Source of the DNA: Paracentrotus lividus
Lineage: Eukaryota > Echinodermata > Echinoidea > Camarodonta > Echinidae
Reading direction: 5' to 3'
NCBI GenBank assembly: GCA_940671915.1
Contig: CALNVZ010003434.1
Span: 11,027,192-11,091,191, forward strand
DNA length: 64,000 nucleotides
The notes under the pieces were generated by a model that did not search any database, had not been told where the DNA came from, and saw nothing but the letters and a program-made list of their open reading frames with translations. Both the position numbers and the translations under genes were made by a program. The first letter of the stretch is position 1, and each line of letters begins with the position of its first letter. Of the stretch, positions 37,030-48,120 are shown piece after piece.

Positions 37030-37450
37030 TTCTATAGCTCCTATAGCTCGGTCGGTAAGAGCACCGTTTTAGAAATCCAGACGTCTCGGGTTCGAGTCCC
37101 ACTGGGATCCCATTTTACTTGCTCTTTTTTTTTTATATATCGTAGGCATACAATGCTGGTCAGTTTCCCTCTAAAGTTGTTCTATATTTTATAGCCGTAT
37201 TTCATAAATAGTTACAAATAAAATTGGTCCTGTAAAGGACCAATGTGGCACTGTTTAAATCATTATTGATTAACTTGAGTGTACACAATATTGTCCTGGG
37301 GCAATTGTCCCTAGGAAAGTTTTCATGGGGATGGTTTCTTTGAGCATGGATCGTAATTACGATCCATGCTTTGAGATAGTTGTTCTAAGAACTAGTTGTC
37401 CAAGGGGTAGCTATCCCTGAGGATGGTTTTCCTAGTGGTAGTTGTCCAGG
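37030..37450 (+). mobile_element. tRNA-derived SINE-like element with GTTGTCC-rich tail
   Basis: A tRNA-like head with A box tagctcggtcggtaagagc (37046-37064) and B box gggttcgagtccc (37088-37100) is followed by T-rich DNA and a tail of degenerate GTTGTCC units (37300-37450: aattgtcccta, gttgtccaagg, gttgtccagg, ggtgtcctag). The anticodon arm does not pair well, so it is not a functional tRNA. The same head-plus-tail order recurs at 55705-55890. Confidence 0.6.
37347..37374. repeat. 28-bp perfect palindrome
   Basis: The half-site agcatggatcgtaa followed by its exact reverse complement, with no spacer, inside the GTTGTCC-rich tail. Confidence 0.9.
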
Positions 37451-37504
37451 TGGTAGGTGTCCTAGAACCTTTTATTTTAAAGTTATTCTTCGATTGAGTA
37501 ATAT

Positions 37505-37512
37505 TTTTATTA
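37505..37512 (-). terminator. Poly(A) signal for the sulfotransferase gene
   Basis: On the minus strand the sequence reads AATAAA about 35 bases after the stop codon at 37545, the only such hexamer at a suitable distance. It would give a very short 3' UTR. Confidence 0.5.
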
Positions 37513-37544
37513 GTGATCTCTTCTAGTAGAATGGTAGCTTAAAT

Positions 37545-38585
37545 TCACTGAAACAACCAATGTGAGTAAATATCTGCTTCTCTTGCCAGCTTGAGATTAA
37601 ATGGACGATAATATTCATACAGCTTTTCCGATATCTCACTTTCTATTTGAGGGTGAGGGCGTCCTTTTATTTTCGGATCTGCGCAAGTGAAGTCCGGTCT
37701 ATCGGTGACATTTGCGCAATAAAACCCTGTCTCCGGGTTCTTCTGGAAATGTTCTCGTTTAAAAAACTTCGGGAGGCCAAGAAACTTTTCGATTTTTATC
37801 ATAATCGGCAGAGGATCTTGAATAAATGCTTCTCCATCAAGAACGAGCAAATTGTTACGTCCGTAGAAGCCCATGTAGCCGTAAAACTTCTCAATGTATC
37901 GGCCTTTGGCAACAATAAAATCACTATCATTGATCTTGCCTGTCTTAGAGTCGACTACCATTTCATTAAAAGGTGGAAGAAGAGTAGATCCCTTCTTTGA
38001 TAAAATAGTATTGGTGTGGACGTAGTCCGAGACAGCACGAACAACCGGATCGCGAACGATCATGATTAATTTGGCGTTTTGGTCCAGCAAAGAAGGAATG
38101 TGTCTGTAAGCAAATCCGGTTACTTCTAGCGGTTTACCGATCATGGTAAACATTTTTGAACTCGAAAATGGCATCTGTAGTCTCCATTTCTCGATAGCAT
38201 CTGCAGTCATGTTTCCTCCAACACGTCCAGGAGGAACAGGAAGCTCCCCTTCAACGGCCACCAGGGGATGGAGCGACAGGTAGCGGGTTAACATCATCGT
38301 GCCGCACTTCTTAACTCCTATTATCATGGCTTTTGGAAGACGCTTCTTACAGCCGTTCCTTTTCAGGATCTCCGAGGCAATCTTGACCCTTCCATTTGCA
38401 GAATAAGCGGAACAGTCTCTGTAGAATATTTCTGGTACTCTCGCTTTATGAATCTTGACGTTTGTTTCATCGGAATTGGCTTTTATCGATATGCTCCACG
38501 TTTCAGAAAATAACATGTAGCACAACATGACGACAAGGATGAGAAACGCGCCATACGCGCGTTTCCAAGTCAATGATTGCATCAT
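37545..38585 (-). CDS. Heparan sulfate 3-O-sulfotransferase-like, single exon
   Basis: Predicted type II Golgi enzyme that transfers sulfate from PAPS to glycosaminoglycan. The 346 residues hold a short cytosolic N-terminus, a membrane anchor (about 11-27, YGAFLILVVMLCYMLF), a stem and a sulfotransferase domain from about 84. The 5'-PAPS loop is IIGVKKCGTM (88-97), where HS3STs usually have KKGGTR. The 3'-phosphate site is VRDPVVRAVSDY (177-188). C290 and C301 match the conserved disulfide, followed by KGRPHP (307-312) and EYYRPFNLKL. Three N-glycosylation sequons are visible (N125, N219, N292). The segment EVHFFD, which carries the catalytic glutamate in HS3STs, is replaced by VEGELPVPPG (111-120), so substrate or activity may differ. 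The frame is open end to end with no introns. Related families (HS N-deacetylase/sulfotransferase domain) are less similar. Confidence 0.85.
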   Translation of the reverse strand: MMQSLTWKRAYGAFLILVVMLCYMLFSETWSISIKANSDETNVKIHKARVPEIFYRDCSAYSANGRVKIASEILKRNGCKKRLPKAMIIGVKKCGTMMLTRYLSLHPLVAVEGELPVPPGRVGGNMTADAIEKWRLQMPFSSSKMFTMIGKPLEVTGFAYRHIPSLLDQNAKLIMIVRDPVVRAVSDYVHTNTILSKKGSTLLPPFNEMVVDSKTGKINDSDFIVAKGRYIEKFYGYMGFYGRNNLLVLDGEAFIQDPLPIMIKIEKFLGLPKFFKREHFQKNPETGFYCANVTDRPDFTCADPKIKGRPHPQIESEISEKLYEYYRPFNLKLAREADIYSHWLFQ

Positions 38586-38759
38586 AATGTCTTATTGTCC
38601 AGTTTATAACAAAATGATGAAGTTAGCCCGAGTAAAATGTGGATACCAAAATAGGGAACACCATCAGTTGCAGTCAAAATTGCAGATAGTTCGAAACCTA
38701 CATGAACAAATAAACATAAGATCTGTTATAAATATGAAAATCGATGTTTTTGTAAACTG

Positions 38760-39320
38760 TTAAAACGCTGTGTAAAAAGTGTTGTTTAAAAGTAGTTGTG
38801 TAAGATTCTTAAAGAACTGTACAGTTGATTAAACTTTAATGACTTTAGGCCTGCACAAGAGTTGGATGGTTCCTATATGTATAGTAAACAGTGGTTGTGT
38901 AAAGTTTTAAATAAGTTGTGTAGTTTATTTTGATTTCACAAAATTTACGTGAGCATTCCAACTGAGAGAGCACAAATCATCAGGATTTTCTGAAGTATAG
39001 TAAATACAAGTATCATCAGCATACATAGAAACTATGCTATATCTTAAGGCAGTCTTGTAGCCTATAGTGGTCTTATCACACAACTGGGGATGCAAAGGTC
39101 GTGAGTTCGATTCCCGGAACCGGCACCTTTTTTGTTAAATTTTAAACAACTTTCTTTAAACAAGTATGATTTTTAAACTTATTTTAAACAACATTTGTTT
39201 AAGATTCTTTAACAACGGTTAATTAAACTTTAAACAACAGGTGTTGTGTAATGATTTTACACAAGAGTTGGATGGTTCCTATAGTAAACAGCGGTTGCGT
39301 AAAGTTTTAAAGTATACTTA
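38760..39320. repeat. Repeat rich in TTTAAACAAC with a tRNA-like segment
   Basis: A block (gttaattaaactttaa ... acaagagttggatggttcct ... gtaaacagcggttgcgtaaa) occurs twice, at 38824-38915 and 39218-39310. Between the two lies a tRNA-like B box (gtgagttcgattcccgg, 39101-39117) preceded by a poor A box (ctatagtggtctta). TTTAAACAAC words also fill the MITE at 48121-49315, suggesting a related family. Confidence 0.55.
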
Positions 39321-39641
39321 CTTATCTTTGGTAATTGATCACCTAGCTATCTGTTTGTGTCTTTTCATATATATTTTGGAGATCACATCAGGCAATATCC
39401 TTACCATATTAAACATCTGAATAATTTGATTTCTATATTTTGATAAACCAAAGGAAGAGCGGGCCAAAAAAAAACAAACAAAAAAAATGACCGCTAAAAA
39501 AAAAGTCAATGTTGTTTTGCGTGTGAAATAGCGGTCAATAAACTAGAATTAAAGATCATGATGTATATTTTGGGGGGTATGAATTCCCCAATCATGAATT
39601 CCCCAATCTTAGAAAAATATACCTGAATTATACTTGTGTCT
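39321..39641. other. Intergenic DNA, no gene recognised
   Basis: AT-rich, no feature recognised. Confidence 0.5.
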
Positions 39642-40325
39642 TAGGGTACATGCAAGTAATATGGGCCACCTAAGCTCATTTGCATAATTTGCATAAAATT
39701 ACAAAATGACACACAGCCGAATCTTTGTTTATATGAATCAATAACTTACTGCTCTAACTTTTATTATGAAGAAAAACAATTATCACCAACCAACCCCCCC
39801 CCCCCCCCCCCTCCGTCTGCAATATTCAAATGTTGACGTCATCACCAAAGTGCCCATATTATTTGCATGTAAAGGTAATATGGGCATAATGTATTTAATG
39901 TATTTTTAAAACTACAATGACTCTGCTATGTCTGGAATTTGCTTAAAATGTTGAAAATCATTAACTTTAAAATATCCTTTGAAATGATAAGACCCTTGAG
40001 TAAATACTTTGACTAGTTATTTAATTTAAATTTGTGCTTGTTTGAAGAAATGTTATATTATTTTCATTATACAAATCAATATACAATAAGTTATTTCTAT
40101 TAAAAATATAAAATTAGATAAATTAAAAAAAAAAATCTTAGCGAAGAGATTGATGCCTCATCCCAATACCAAGTACAATAATAATTTCCGCCATTTTGGA
40201 CTGCCCGTATTACCTGCACTAATTGTTGCTATGTTAGGCAAGAATTCAATGCCACGTTGCACCCTTTCATTACAAAAAATTGATCTATAGGCTACACGCT
40301 ATTATGATCAAAATGAAGCTATACA

Positions 40326-40508
40326 CCAATAAATAAAACAGACACTACAGCCGAAGTTATTTTCAGGTAATTCGGAGAACCAATATTTATTCACTATCCA
40401 GGCTAAGGCTGATCCGTGCAGATGAGCGCAGCTTACAACGCAGCTAAATTAAGAAACGCAAGGTGGCGCTATAAGCTATTAACACTAACATTAACAAACA
40501 TCACTGGC
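40326..40508 (-). repeat. LTR (left copy, 3' LTR of the minus-strand element)
   Basis: Nearly identical to 45951-46133: both share gccgaag, ttttcaggtaattcggagaa, ggctgatccgtgcagatgag and the end aacatcactggcg. Only a few differences are visible, so the insertion is younger than the damage in pol would suggest. Confidence 0.85.
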
Positions 40509-43500
40509 GCAACCACCTTTCCTTCAACTCTCTTTTCACTGATTGAAAATCATGAACCATAAATTATAATCACATGATATACAAACTAATATAAATTGAT
40601 ATGTACCCTACCGACTTTCCCTAAAAATAAACCGGCAGAGAAAACACATATAAACACAAAGCCAAGTCTTATTACACAAAAAAAATGTCTTGAAAAGGCC
40701 AACCACTAATGGGGCTAACTGTCCAACTGAGTCCATATAAAAAGGATGTTAAGATAGGCACGATATAAACTACGAAACAGGATATAAGAATCCAGGGGTA
40801 GGGTAATATGTAAGATATGGGGGAGAAGTCACAAAAGGAGGAAGTTAGGACATTATAAAGTCATCAACCTAGTGGCAGGGCGGTGTGAGCGAGAAGGACG
40901 ACTCCCGTGTTCACTTGGGGGTACTGAACAGTCTCTTCAACACTTTCTGGCGCAGCCGAGTGAGTGGGAGACGGGGGCTCATGAAGGGGATGACAGTGTG
41001 GTCCAGTGTAGGAGGGATGAAAGTTCAGTTGGTACATCAGGAGAGGGATCCGACGGAGAGTCAGTATATTCATCACCATCGGACATCTGTGGAGCACGTG
41101 AAGCAGCAGGACAGTGTAGGTACCTTAAAAACACTGGACATCGGACCCGATATGAGGATTGCCTGAGCTGCGACCCGACAAACTTGCGGATGTTACACCA
41201 GTTCGTATCGGTGGAAGTGACCAGATACCGGGACGGGCAGTAGTTTTGTCACGGTCTGATTTGAGATAGACCAAGTCCCCAACCCCAAAACTAGCATCAT
41301 GAGCTGGACGCCAGAGGAGCCTTGGACGCTCACTATTAGGGTGATTCGCCAGGCGTTGAGTGTGTTGGGTGAAATAAGCTCCGTGTCGGAAAGGGGAATC
41401 TGGTCGTGTGTAAACTGATCACGCTGAGTCCACATTTCACGAGCAGACAGACCCCGAGAGCGGAGTCTACTATTGAGACGCGCTGTTGCTAGGGACAACG
41501 TCACAGCGGAGATCTTCCCACCTGTGGGCTCATGGCGCAATATCTCGTCTTCCAACTCGCGAATGGCCTTCTCCGCAAACAGGGTCCTATTTGGTTTTTT
41601 TCACGCCCAAGCTCGAGTGTTATCCTGAGGCTATTGAGATGTTGATCATTGCGTAAGGCAGAAAAACCAGGGCGCCCGTCAGTGCGGATGATAGCAGTGG
41701 GCCGTCAAGGGGACGAAGCTCAACACACGGCGAAGGAGAGCATCACGAAGTGTGTCACGACGTTCTCCTCTCGATGAGACACGTGACTGTATAGGAAGTG
41801 ACGCATTCCCGAAGTACGAGGATCATCTGTCTGGAGCGGCCGAGAACGTCAGCAGAGAAAGAAGTACCTACGACCTCGGAGAGTCACCAGTTGACTGAGG
41901 GTGACAGTGCGTGGGGCAGTTCGGAGGGAGGCACATTGGTGGCACCATCAGTAACAGGGAGATGGCCGAGTCCATGTCAAGGGCAAAGAAGTGCCGATTG
42001 ACAACAGTCTTGAGCTGGTGATTAGTAGGATGCTCAAGCTGAAGGTGGAGAGATGTAAGAAGACCGTCAAGTACACTACGTGGATAACAATGCATTCACG
42101 CGCGTGAGAGGAGAGGCTGTTCACGACGGACACGAGGAGGCCATCCTTGGCAACAGTCGCCACACGGAGGTAACGCTTGACATCCTTCACATTGGTAAGT
42201 CTCTTGGATGGTGTTACCGCTGTAGAAGATGTGCATGAGTGCGTCGCAGGTCAGGACACTCTGACTAATTCCAAACCAAGTAGTCCGTGATGTGAATGGG
42301 AGCTTCTTGTGACCAGCAAGGACATCTGATATGGAAACCTTGTGGACAACCGAGTCCTCGGTCTGGCGAATGAACAAGCACACCTGACAACATGAGCTCA
42401 GACAATCTGGGGCATTCCTGCTGGCAAAGTCGGAGGGATATTGCGGCTCCAGCAAGATGCCTTACAGAGCATTGGAAACGACTCACAGTGGAAAGAAATG
42501 TTGAAACGCGTGGGCTAGCTGAAAACTCACCGCGGCCAAAGTTTCTGGAAAGCCTGTACACAGGCTTACTATACTGTGAGGACACATGCTTTTTGACTAG
42601 ACTGGACAATATATGGCCCAAAATGTTTGCAGGCTGCAGCAATGGAAAGAGCCTCCACCTCACATGGGAGCCATGTCACCTGGCGCTCACGTAGCTTCGA
42701 GCTTGAAAAACCCCGCTACCTTAGGCTTGCCCTGCCTAGTAACATACAATGTAAGCACCAACACCACGGTCTTTGACAGCACCATCTGTGACAATCCAAA
42801 GCTGGTCAGATGGGCGCGGAGAGTTGATAGTGCGAGGAGATGCCAATGCATCCTGTGCAACCTTGAAGGCAGTTCTTAGATCATCATCCCAACGAATAAG
42901 ATCAGCGGATTCGCGGCCTGCGACGACAGCATCTAAGGGTGTGAGAAAGGATGCGCAATGGGGAGAACACGAGCAAGCATCTGGAATGCGCCAATAAAGG
43001 ATCGCAATTCCTTAAGCGTACGGTGAGAAATGATGCATGGCAAGGGCAGGATACGAATGGGGGCTGGCTACTAATGTGCCCTGCGACCAGATCCAGGCAA
43101 GATGGTAGTCGACTTGGGGCACACAACTGTTTGGCAGCAGAAGATGCAAACCAGCCTTGCGAAGGGCATGTAAAATGGGCCCAGGTCTTCAACAGATCTT
43201 CAGGAGTCTGTCCCCCACAGAAACAAGTCATCGGCAAGCTTTACAACAACACATCAAGGAGTAATCCCCAAGGACACGGCACATAAGCTCTTCAAGTGCA
43301 GTTCCAGAACCCGGCATGCCCATGCGCACACGCGTGTAGACACGGACACTCTATAGGGGTCACAACTCCGCAATACTTCATAGATGCTTTGGACAGGGGA
43401 ATTTGGTAGAAGGCATTGGTCAAGTCAGTGGCAATGATGTGTTTCCACTGGCCAATCTTCCTGAGTGTGGGGATCAACATCTGGCATGAGAGAAGGGCTG

Positions 43501-45950
43501 TGGTTTGGTAGCGGGCAACCTCAGCAAATGCGGTAACTAGGCGGAAGCCACCACTAGGCTTTCGAACCAGGAAAGAGTGTTCACATATTCGACAGAGAAT
43601 ACCACATCCTCAGGGCGGAGAAACACACCTGCTCCTCGAGAGAATCAACTTACCGAAGCTCTACCAAAGAGTCCGTGAGTAAAGAGGGAGGGACCTTTAC
43701 GTTGAGGAGGTTGAACAGGGCCCATGTTTACGACGGCCTCTCAATGGGCCAACGGCACCATTTTACCCAGGGAAGGCGGGGTCGAAAACATCATCAAACT
43801 CGCACATGAGGGACTGATTCGCGAGTAGTCTCGAGAGAACACCGTCAGGATCAAGCTAACCTGTCAGAGAACTGGAAGAACCTGGAGACGATGCCGGACA
43901 AGTAGGAGTCTGTTTCACCTGAGGTGAACATGGAGGTGTTTAGGGTCAGAGGGAACAAAGACAGGGCGAACTGACGAAATGCTCGTGCTTACGAAACGTG
44001 AGGCTGCTGCGTGGAGATTAGGAATGCGACTTACCAAGCAATGCTATTGACCATAGCAGGGTTGGCGCAAGGGAGATCTGCCCTGTACGTGGCTGTCTGA
44101 GAGTAACCCAGGTTCAGGGCAAGAGGTGTCACGAGGCTATCTCATCCGGAGTTGATTCGGACAGACATCGTACAGTGTGCCAATACTCCCGAGGGAGGGG
44201 CACGGAGAACAATGAGGCACGCCGCACAGCAGGGGACTAGGCGCAACCGGTTCCGGGAACCATACATGGATAACCTAAGTCAGGTTCGACCGTATACGAA
44301 CTTGCGTGCTCTATACGTCCTCGGACGAATGTAAACTGTTATTTGTCTCCATCTATAACGGAGTGGCTCCAGCAGGATGTCCAGTGCCTTAGTGGTTCGT
44401 TGCAACTAGTCCTTTGAAAACATGAACTCCGTTTATTTCTGCCGTAGTAATGGAGAGCCTGCGTCATCACACACAACAAACGTGCAAGGGAGAGTGCAAT
44501 CAGGGCCCTGTGTGGCAGTACGGGTGAGATCAGCTAGCTATCATGCACCTAGAGATCAAGATCCTTGACTGCAGAGATAAGCACACTATACCATTTAGCC
44601 ATGCCGTGGCAACGCACTGTCAACAGTGACTCGAACACCTGATGGCCCACAAAACACATCCAAAAAGGAGACTGGCGACTTGCACCTGAGGGCCGATGAT
44701 GGACAGAAGCGGGACTCCATCCGATATCAAAAAGGCGCAGCGATTCAAGAAAGCGTCCAATCTGGACTCACTTAGGCATAAGCTACATCACAATAGTAGC
44801 CATCATGATGCTCTCGCCAAAATGTATTCGCAACACTGCGTAGCGGGCCTTAGCAATGAGTAGTCGTCTATCCTGTTTCAGGAGTTCGATCATACTAAGC
44901 ACATCACTTAAAAATGATATCTAGTCTCGTGCGCCGTTCGTTCGCGATGGTATGAGCAATATCGTTCTGGTGCGCCGTGGTGTATGGCGGCGCACGTAGC
45001 CTGCCGATAGTTCGACGCTATGCTGTGGGGAGGCAACGCTCGGGACTCCGGCGTGGGGGCACTGAAGCTGGATGTTCTCATTGCGCGAGAATCTCCGTAG
45101 AGTGATTTCATCTAAGAGGCTATCTAGGGCCTGTGAAATCTCTGGTTTCAGCGATGCCAAGGGGCGAGAACGCAATTCTGTCCGTATCGTTGTTTTACAA
45201 GGCGTGGAGGTCTGTGTGAACGAGCTGAAGCAATGAAGCACGATGAAGTTCTCTAAGTAGGCGTCATCTCCTCATCCCGACCGGGTCGCCCGTGATGGGA
45301 ATACCACCATTAGCAGTAAGGAGATTATCCTCCATAAATGCAGGAAGAAGCCTCTGATAGAGGTCTCTGGACGTCATCGGCCTCAAGCTTTATGTTACTG
45401 AAGTCAAGGAAATGTGCCCCTGTGTTCTAAAACCAAATGGAGTCTAATCATACACCATATGTCTAAGTGATGTAGAAGCTCGAACGATAGAATACGAGAA
45501 ATCACCGGACAGTAATTGGCTATCTGACCTAGCATAAGTTCCAAAATTGTGACCTTTGACGGCAGTTTTACGCACGTCAGCAGGGGTGCTTAAGAGAGAG
45601 GGTCATCGGTTAAGCTACGAGGGGTTTGACTTGGTCTTTTTTGCCCCACGACACCCATCGCCCAAGAAGGGGGCGAATATCGGGTCGAGAGTTAACGTGT
45701 AATCAAGTTCTGCTCCAATTTTCGAATGAGTTTATCGTCTCATGCCTGGTTAAGCACCACTGTTTCGGTGCCCTGCAGCGAGCGGCCATATGAAGTGATG
45801 TGGGGACTAACTCGAAACCAAAAGTAAGGAAAGTAACTTACAAAACAACACTGGATAGTTGGCCGCTGAAGGCTCGGAGAATAAAGCAATTTGTCTGCTG
45901 AAGGGGTGTTCTCCAACGAGAGTGGGTTCGTAGAGAGCTGCGCCACACTA

Positions 45951-46133
45951 AATAAAAAACAAGACACTACGCCGAAGGTTTTTTCAGGTAATTCGGAGAA
46001 CCAATATATTATTCACTATCCAGGCTAAGGCTGATCCGTGCAGATGAGCGCAGCTTACAACGCAGCTAAATTAAGAAACGCAAGGTGGCGCTATAAGCTA
46101 TTAACACTAACATTAACAAACATCACTGGCGAT
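45951..46133 (-). repeat. LTR (right copy, 5' LTR of the minus-strand element)
   Basis: Partner of 40326-40508. The adjoining internal bases, read on the minus strand, begin TGGCGCAGCTCTC, a plausible primer-binding site because it starts with TGG. The tRNA is not identified. Confidence 0.85.
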
Positions 46134-46411
46134 AAGCAAATATACAAACAATTGAGGTTACCCCCTGAAACACTTTTTCACCATTACATTCTGTGAAATA
46201 TCAAATTTTACATCAGGGTAAAAAAATGCCGTAATTTTTTACCTACCTTGTTGGTTTTCAGCCATTTTTTCAAAGAAATTTCGGCATCAGATGCTCTCAC
46301 GACGATAGATTTTCGTAAACAGTTCATATGAACAACATGTGGCGCTCACACCGGTCACGACATGATTTGCTTCACGTAGCCAAAATTAACTGCTAGCCCA
46401 CATTACCTGCA

Positions 46412-46750
46412 CAGGGGCAGATCTAACTTTTTGCCAAGGGGGGGGGGGTTACCCGGAGTTAAACATTTGTACTGCGAGGGAGCGGAGCGACCAAGCCCGT
46501 GGGCGCGAAGCTCCCGAGGGGGGAAAGGTGTGAAAGGAGGGTATCCCCCCTTCCACGGTAGGGAGCTTTTTCAATTTGACATTTGAAATGGTGCAACCTG
46601 ATGCATACTCTAGTCATCATTTCTACAATTCTTAAAGGTAGGATGTGTGTTAGAGTCAGTTTGGAACCCCCTCCCCCAATTTTTTTTTCCTAGGGAGCCC
46701 AAGGGGGGGGGGGGTAAACCCCCTAAACATCCCTCTTAGATCCGCCACTT
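46412..46750. mobile_element. hAT-like MITE with 5-bp flank CTGCA, inside TA element copy 3
   Basis: CAGGGGCAGATCTAA at the left and TTAGATCCGCCACTT at the right are inverted. CTGCA is duplicated (46407-46411, 46751-46755), and joining the flanks restores the TA element's terminal sequence. The interior has G-runs and no coding sequence. Same group as 1728-2051 and 23761-23917. Confidence 0.78.
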
Positions 46751-46764
46751 CTGCATGTACCCTA

Positions 46765-48060
46765 TCATAAGTTTATGGATTCAAGCTTCGTGTTTTTACA
46801 ACAAGAAGTATTCTCGAACATATACCTATAGAGTTAACCCCCTAAAAGCCCGAAAAGTTTTCTTCATAATAAAAAAAAAAACAAAACTGAAATGTCAACA
46901 CCTTTTCTCAACTCCTATGCCTAAATAGTTTAGGACAATTATTACAATTATTATTAAAATTATTAACTACTTTGGACGTTAATTGAAGAAAAAGAAAATA
47001 TCATTATGAATAAGATTTCTTGTGATTTACCCATACATTGTACTCACAAATAATCGGAAAACCACCTCTTTTTGCGATGTTGCTTATGACTATAATGTGC
47101 TTAACTCTGCCACCATTTGCAAACAGGATCTTAATACGTGAAAGAATATTTAGTGATATTTCAGGGCGAGGCCTTTTTTGGCGTTACAAAATTATCCTGA
47201 ACAACATTCAGAGGCCAACAAAATGAAAATAAAATGGAATAAATTATAAAATGGTCTATGGTGTGGCATTCACTATCCTTTCCGGCCAAAAATGTGGTAT
47301 TTGTCTTTACCGTGTTTGTTTGTTTGTTGTCGTTTTGTTTTTTTAATTCTATTTAGGGATACAATTTTTTTTTCTTTCTTCTTCTTAGAGGCTCACAATA
47401 AAATATCTGAGCTGATAAAAACTGGAGATGGAAATGAATATAAACCTATATACTTTATATTGAAAATTGGAAACTTTTGCAAATCAACAATTTAGTAGTT
47501 TATTTCAGATAACTTCTTCAGAATGTGACTAAATGAAGCTGCAAGAATGTTGCTTTGTTTGGTCAATGCTATAAGAGAGGATAATGATAAATATGAAGAA
47601 CTAAATTTTCTTACCATTTGGCGTTTCTTTCTAGTTTGTCTCCGTGTCACTTCACTCATAATAAATTCAAGATGTATAATAATCTTTCAGGTGTCATGCT
47701 TACGTATACAGTGTCCTCTGACATATACTCCTTGCAAACATCCATGGTATCTCCCTTTCACTACAATCTCTTAAAACCCAAGATGTTATTTTGCTTCCCG
47801 GTCTTCGACATTCACTGGATAACACCCACTAAACCCACTGATTACACAAGAGCTGATACAATCTCTCAATAACCATTGTATATTGAGTAAATAACGGAGA
47901 AAGAAAATAGAGTTTTCAGTTGTATTATGAAAAGGTTTCTGTTTAAACAATGTAATCACATGCATTTTTGCATTTTGTTACAGTCGTGCAGCAGCATAAG
48001 TGAAAAAGTTTATTTACTGAACAAGAGTTTTTTGTACCCATAGAAGCTCTTTGATTTTCC
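46765..48060. other. Intergenic DNA, no gene recognised
   Basis: AT-rich. Open frames at 47038-47872 overlap in different frames and show no domain. Confidence 0.5.
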
Positions 48061-48062
48061 TA

Positions 48063-48063
48063 T

Positions 48064-48114
<51 letters not shown>

Positions 48115-48119
48115 TCTCT
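48063..48119. repeat. (CT)n microsatellite
   Basis: Alternating CT tract with one CC interruption, abutting the MITE that starts at 48121. Confidence 0.95.
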
Positions 48120-48120
48120 A

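Larger units (their letters stand above)
40326..46133 (-). mobile_element. Decayed Ty3/gypsy-type LTR retrotransposon inside TA element copy 3
   Basis: Direct terminal repeats of about 180 bp flank a 5.8 kb element read on the minus strand. Pol fragments appear in the expected order. A reverse transcriptase piece ([13 protein letters not shown], 43292-43480) continues as LADD-like and CGGQTPEDLLKTW segments (42902-43237). An RNase H region follows (about 42260-42890). The integrase zone (41870-42455) carries HxH/CxxC-like residues, and an integrase C-terminal piece (TARLNSRLRSRGLSAREMW) lies at 41193-41555. A purine-rich tract beside the left LTR (ggaaaggtgg, minus strand) and TGGCGCAGC next to the right LTR fit a polypurine tract and primer-binding site. 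Gag-like sequence would lie at 44-45.9 kb but is not clearly recognisable. Frameshifts and stops throughout; it cannot encode a full polyprotein. Confidence 0.82.
39644..46762 (+). mobile_element. TA-TSD CAGGTAATATGGGC element, copy 3 (split by two insertions)
   Basis: Same orientation as copy 1. It begins GGGTACATGCAAG after TA (39642-39643) and ends CTGCATGTACCC before TA (46763-46764). Its body aligns with copy 1, including TGACGTCA beside a mutated central palindrome (about 39834-39886), as far as aagctata (about 40325). It resumes at ataagcaaatatacaaac (46134) after an LTR retrotransposon. Near its right end a hAT-like MITE (46412-46750) splits the terminal repeat. Confidence 0.82.

Noticed and set aside
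37046-37101. Functional tRNA gene
   Set aside because: A and B boxes are good, but the anticodon stem does not pair and there is no clean acceptor stem. The same head-plus-tail arrangement recurs at 55705, so it is a SINE.
37647-38000. 117-codon plus-strand frame opposite the sulfotransferase
   Set aside because: Antisense shadow of a well-supported enzyme gene.
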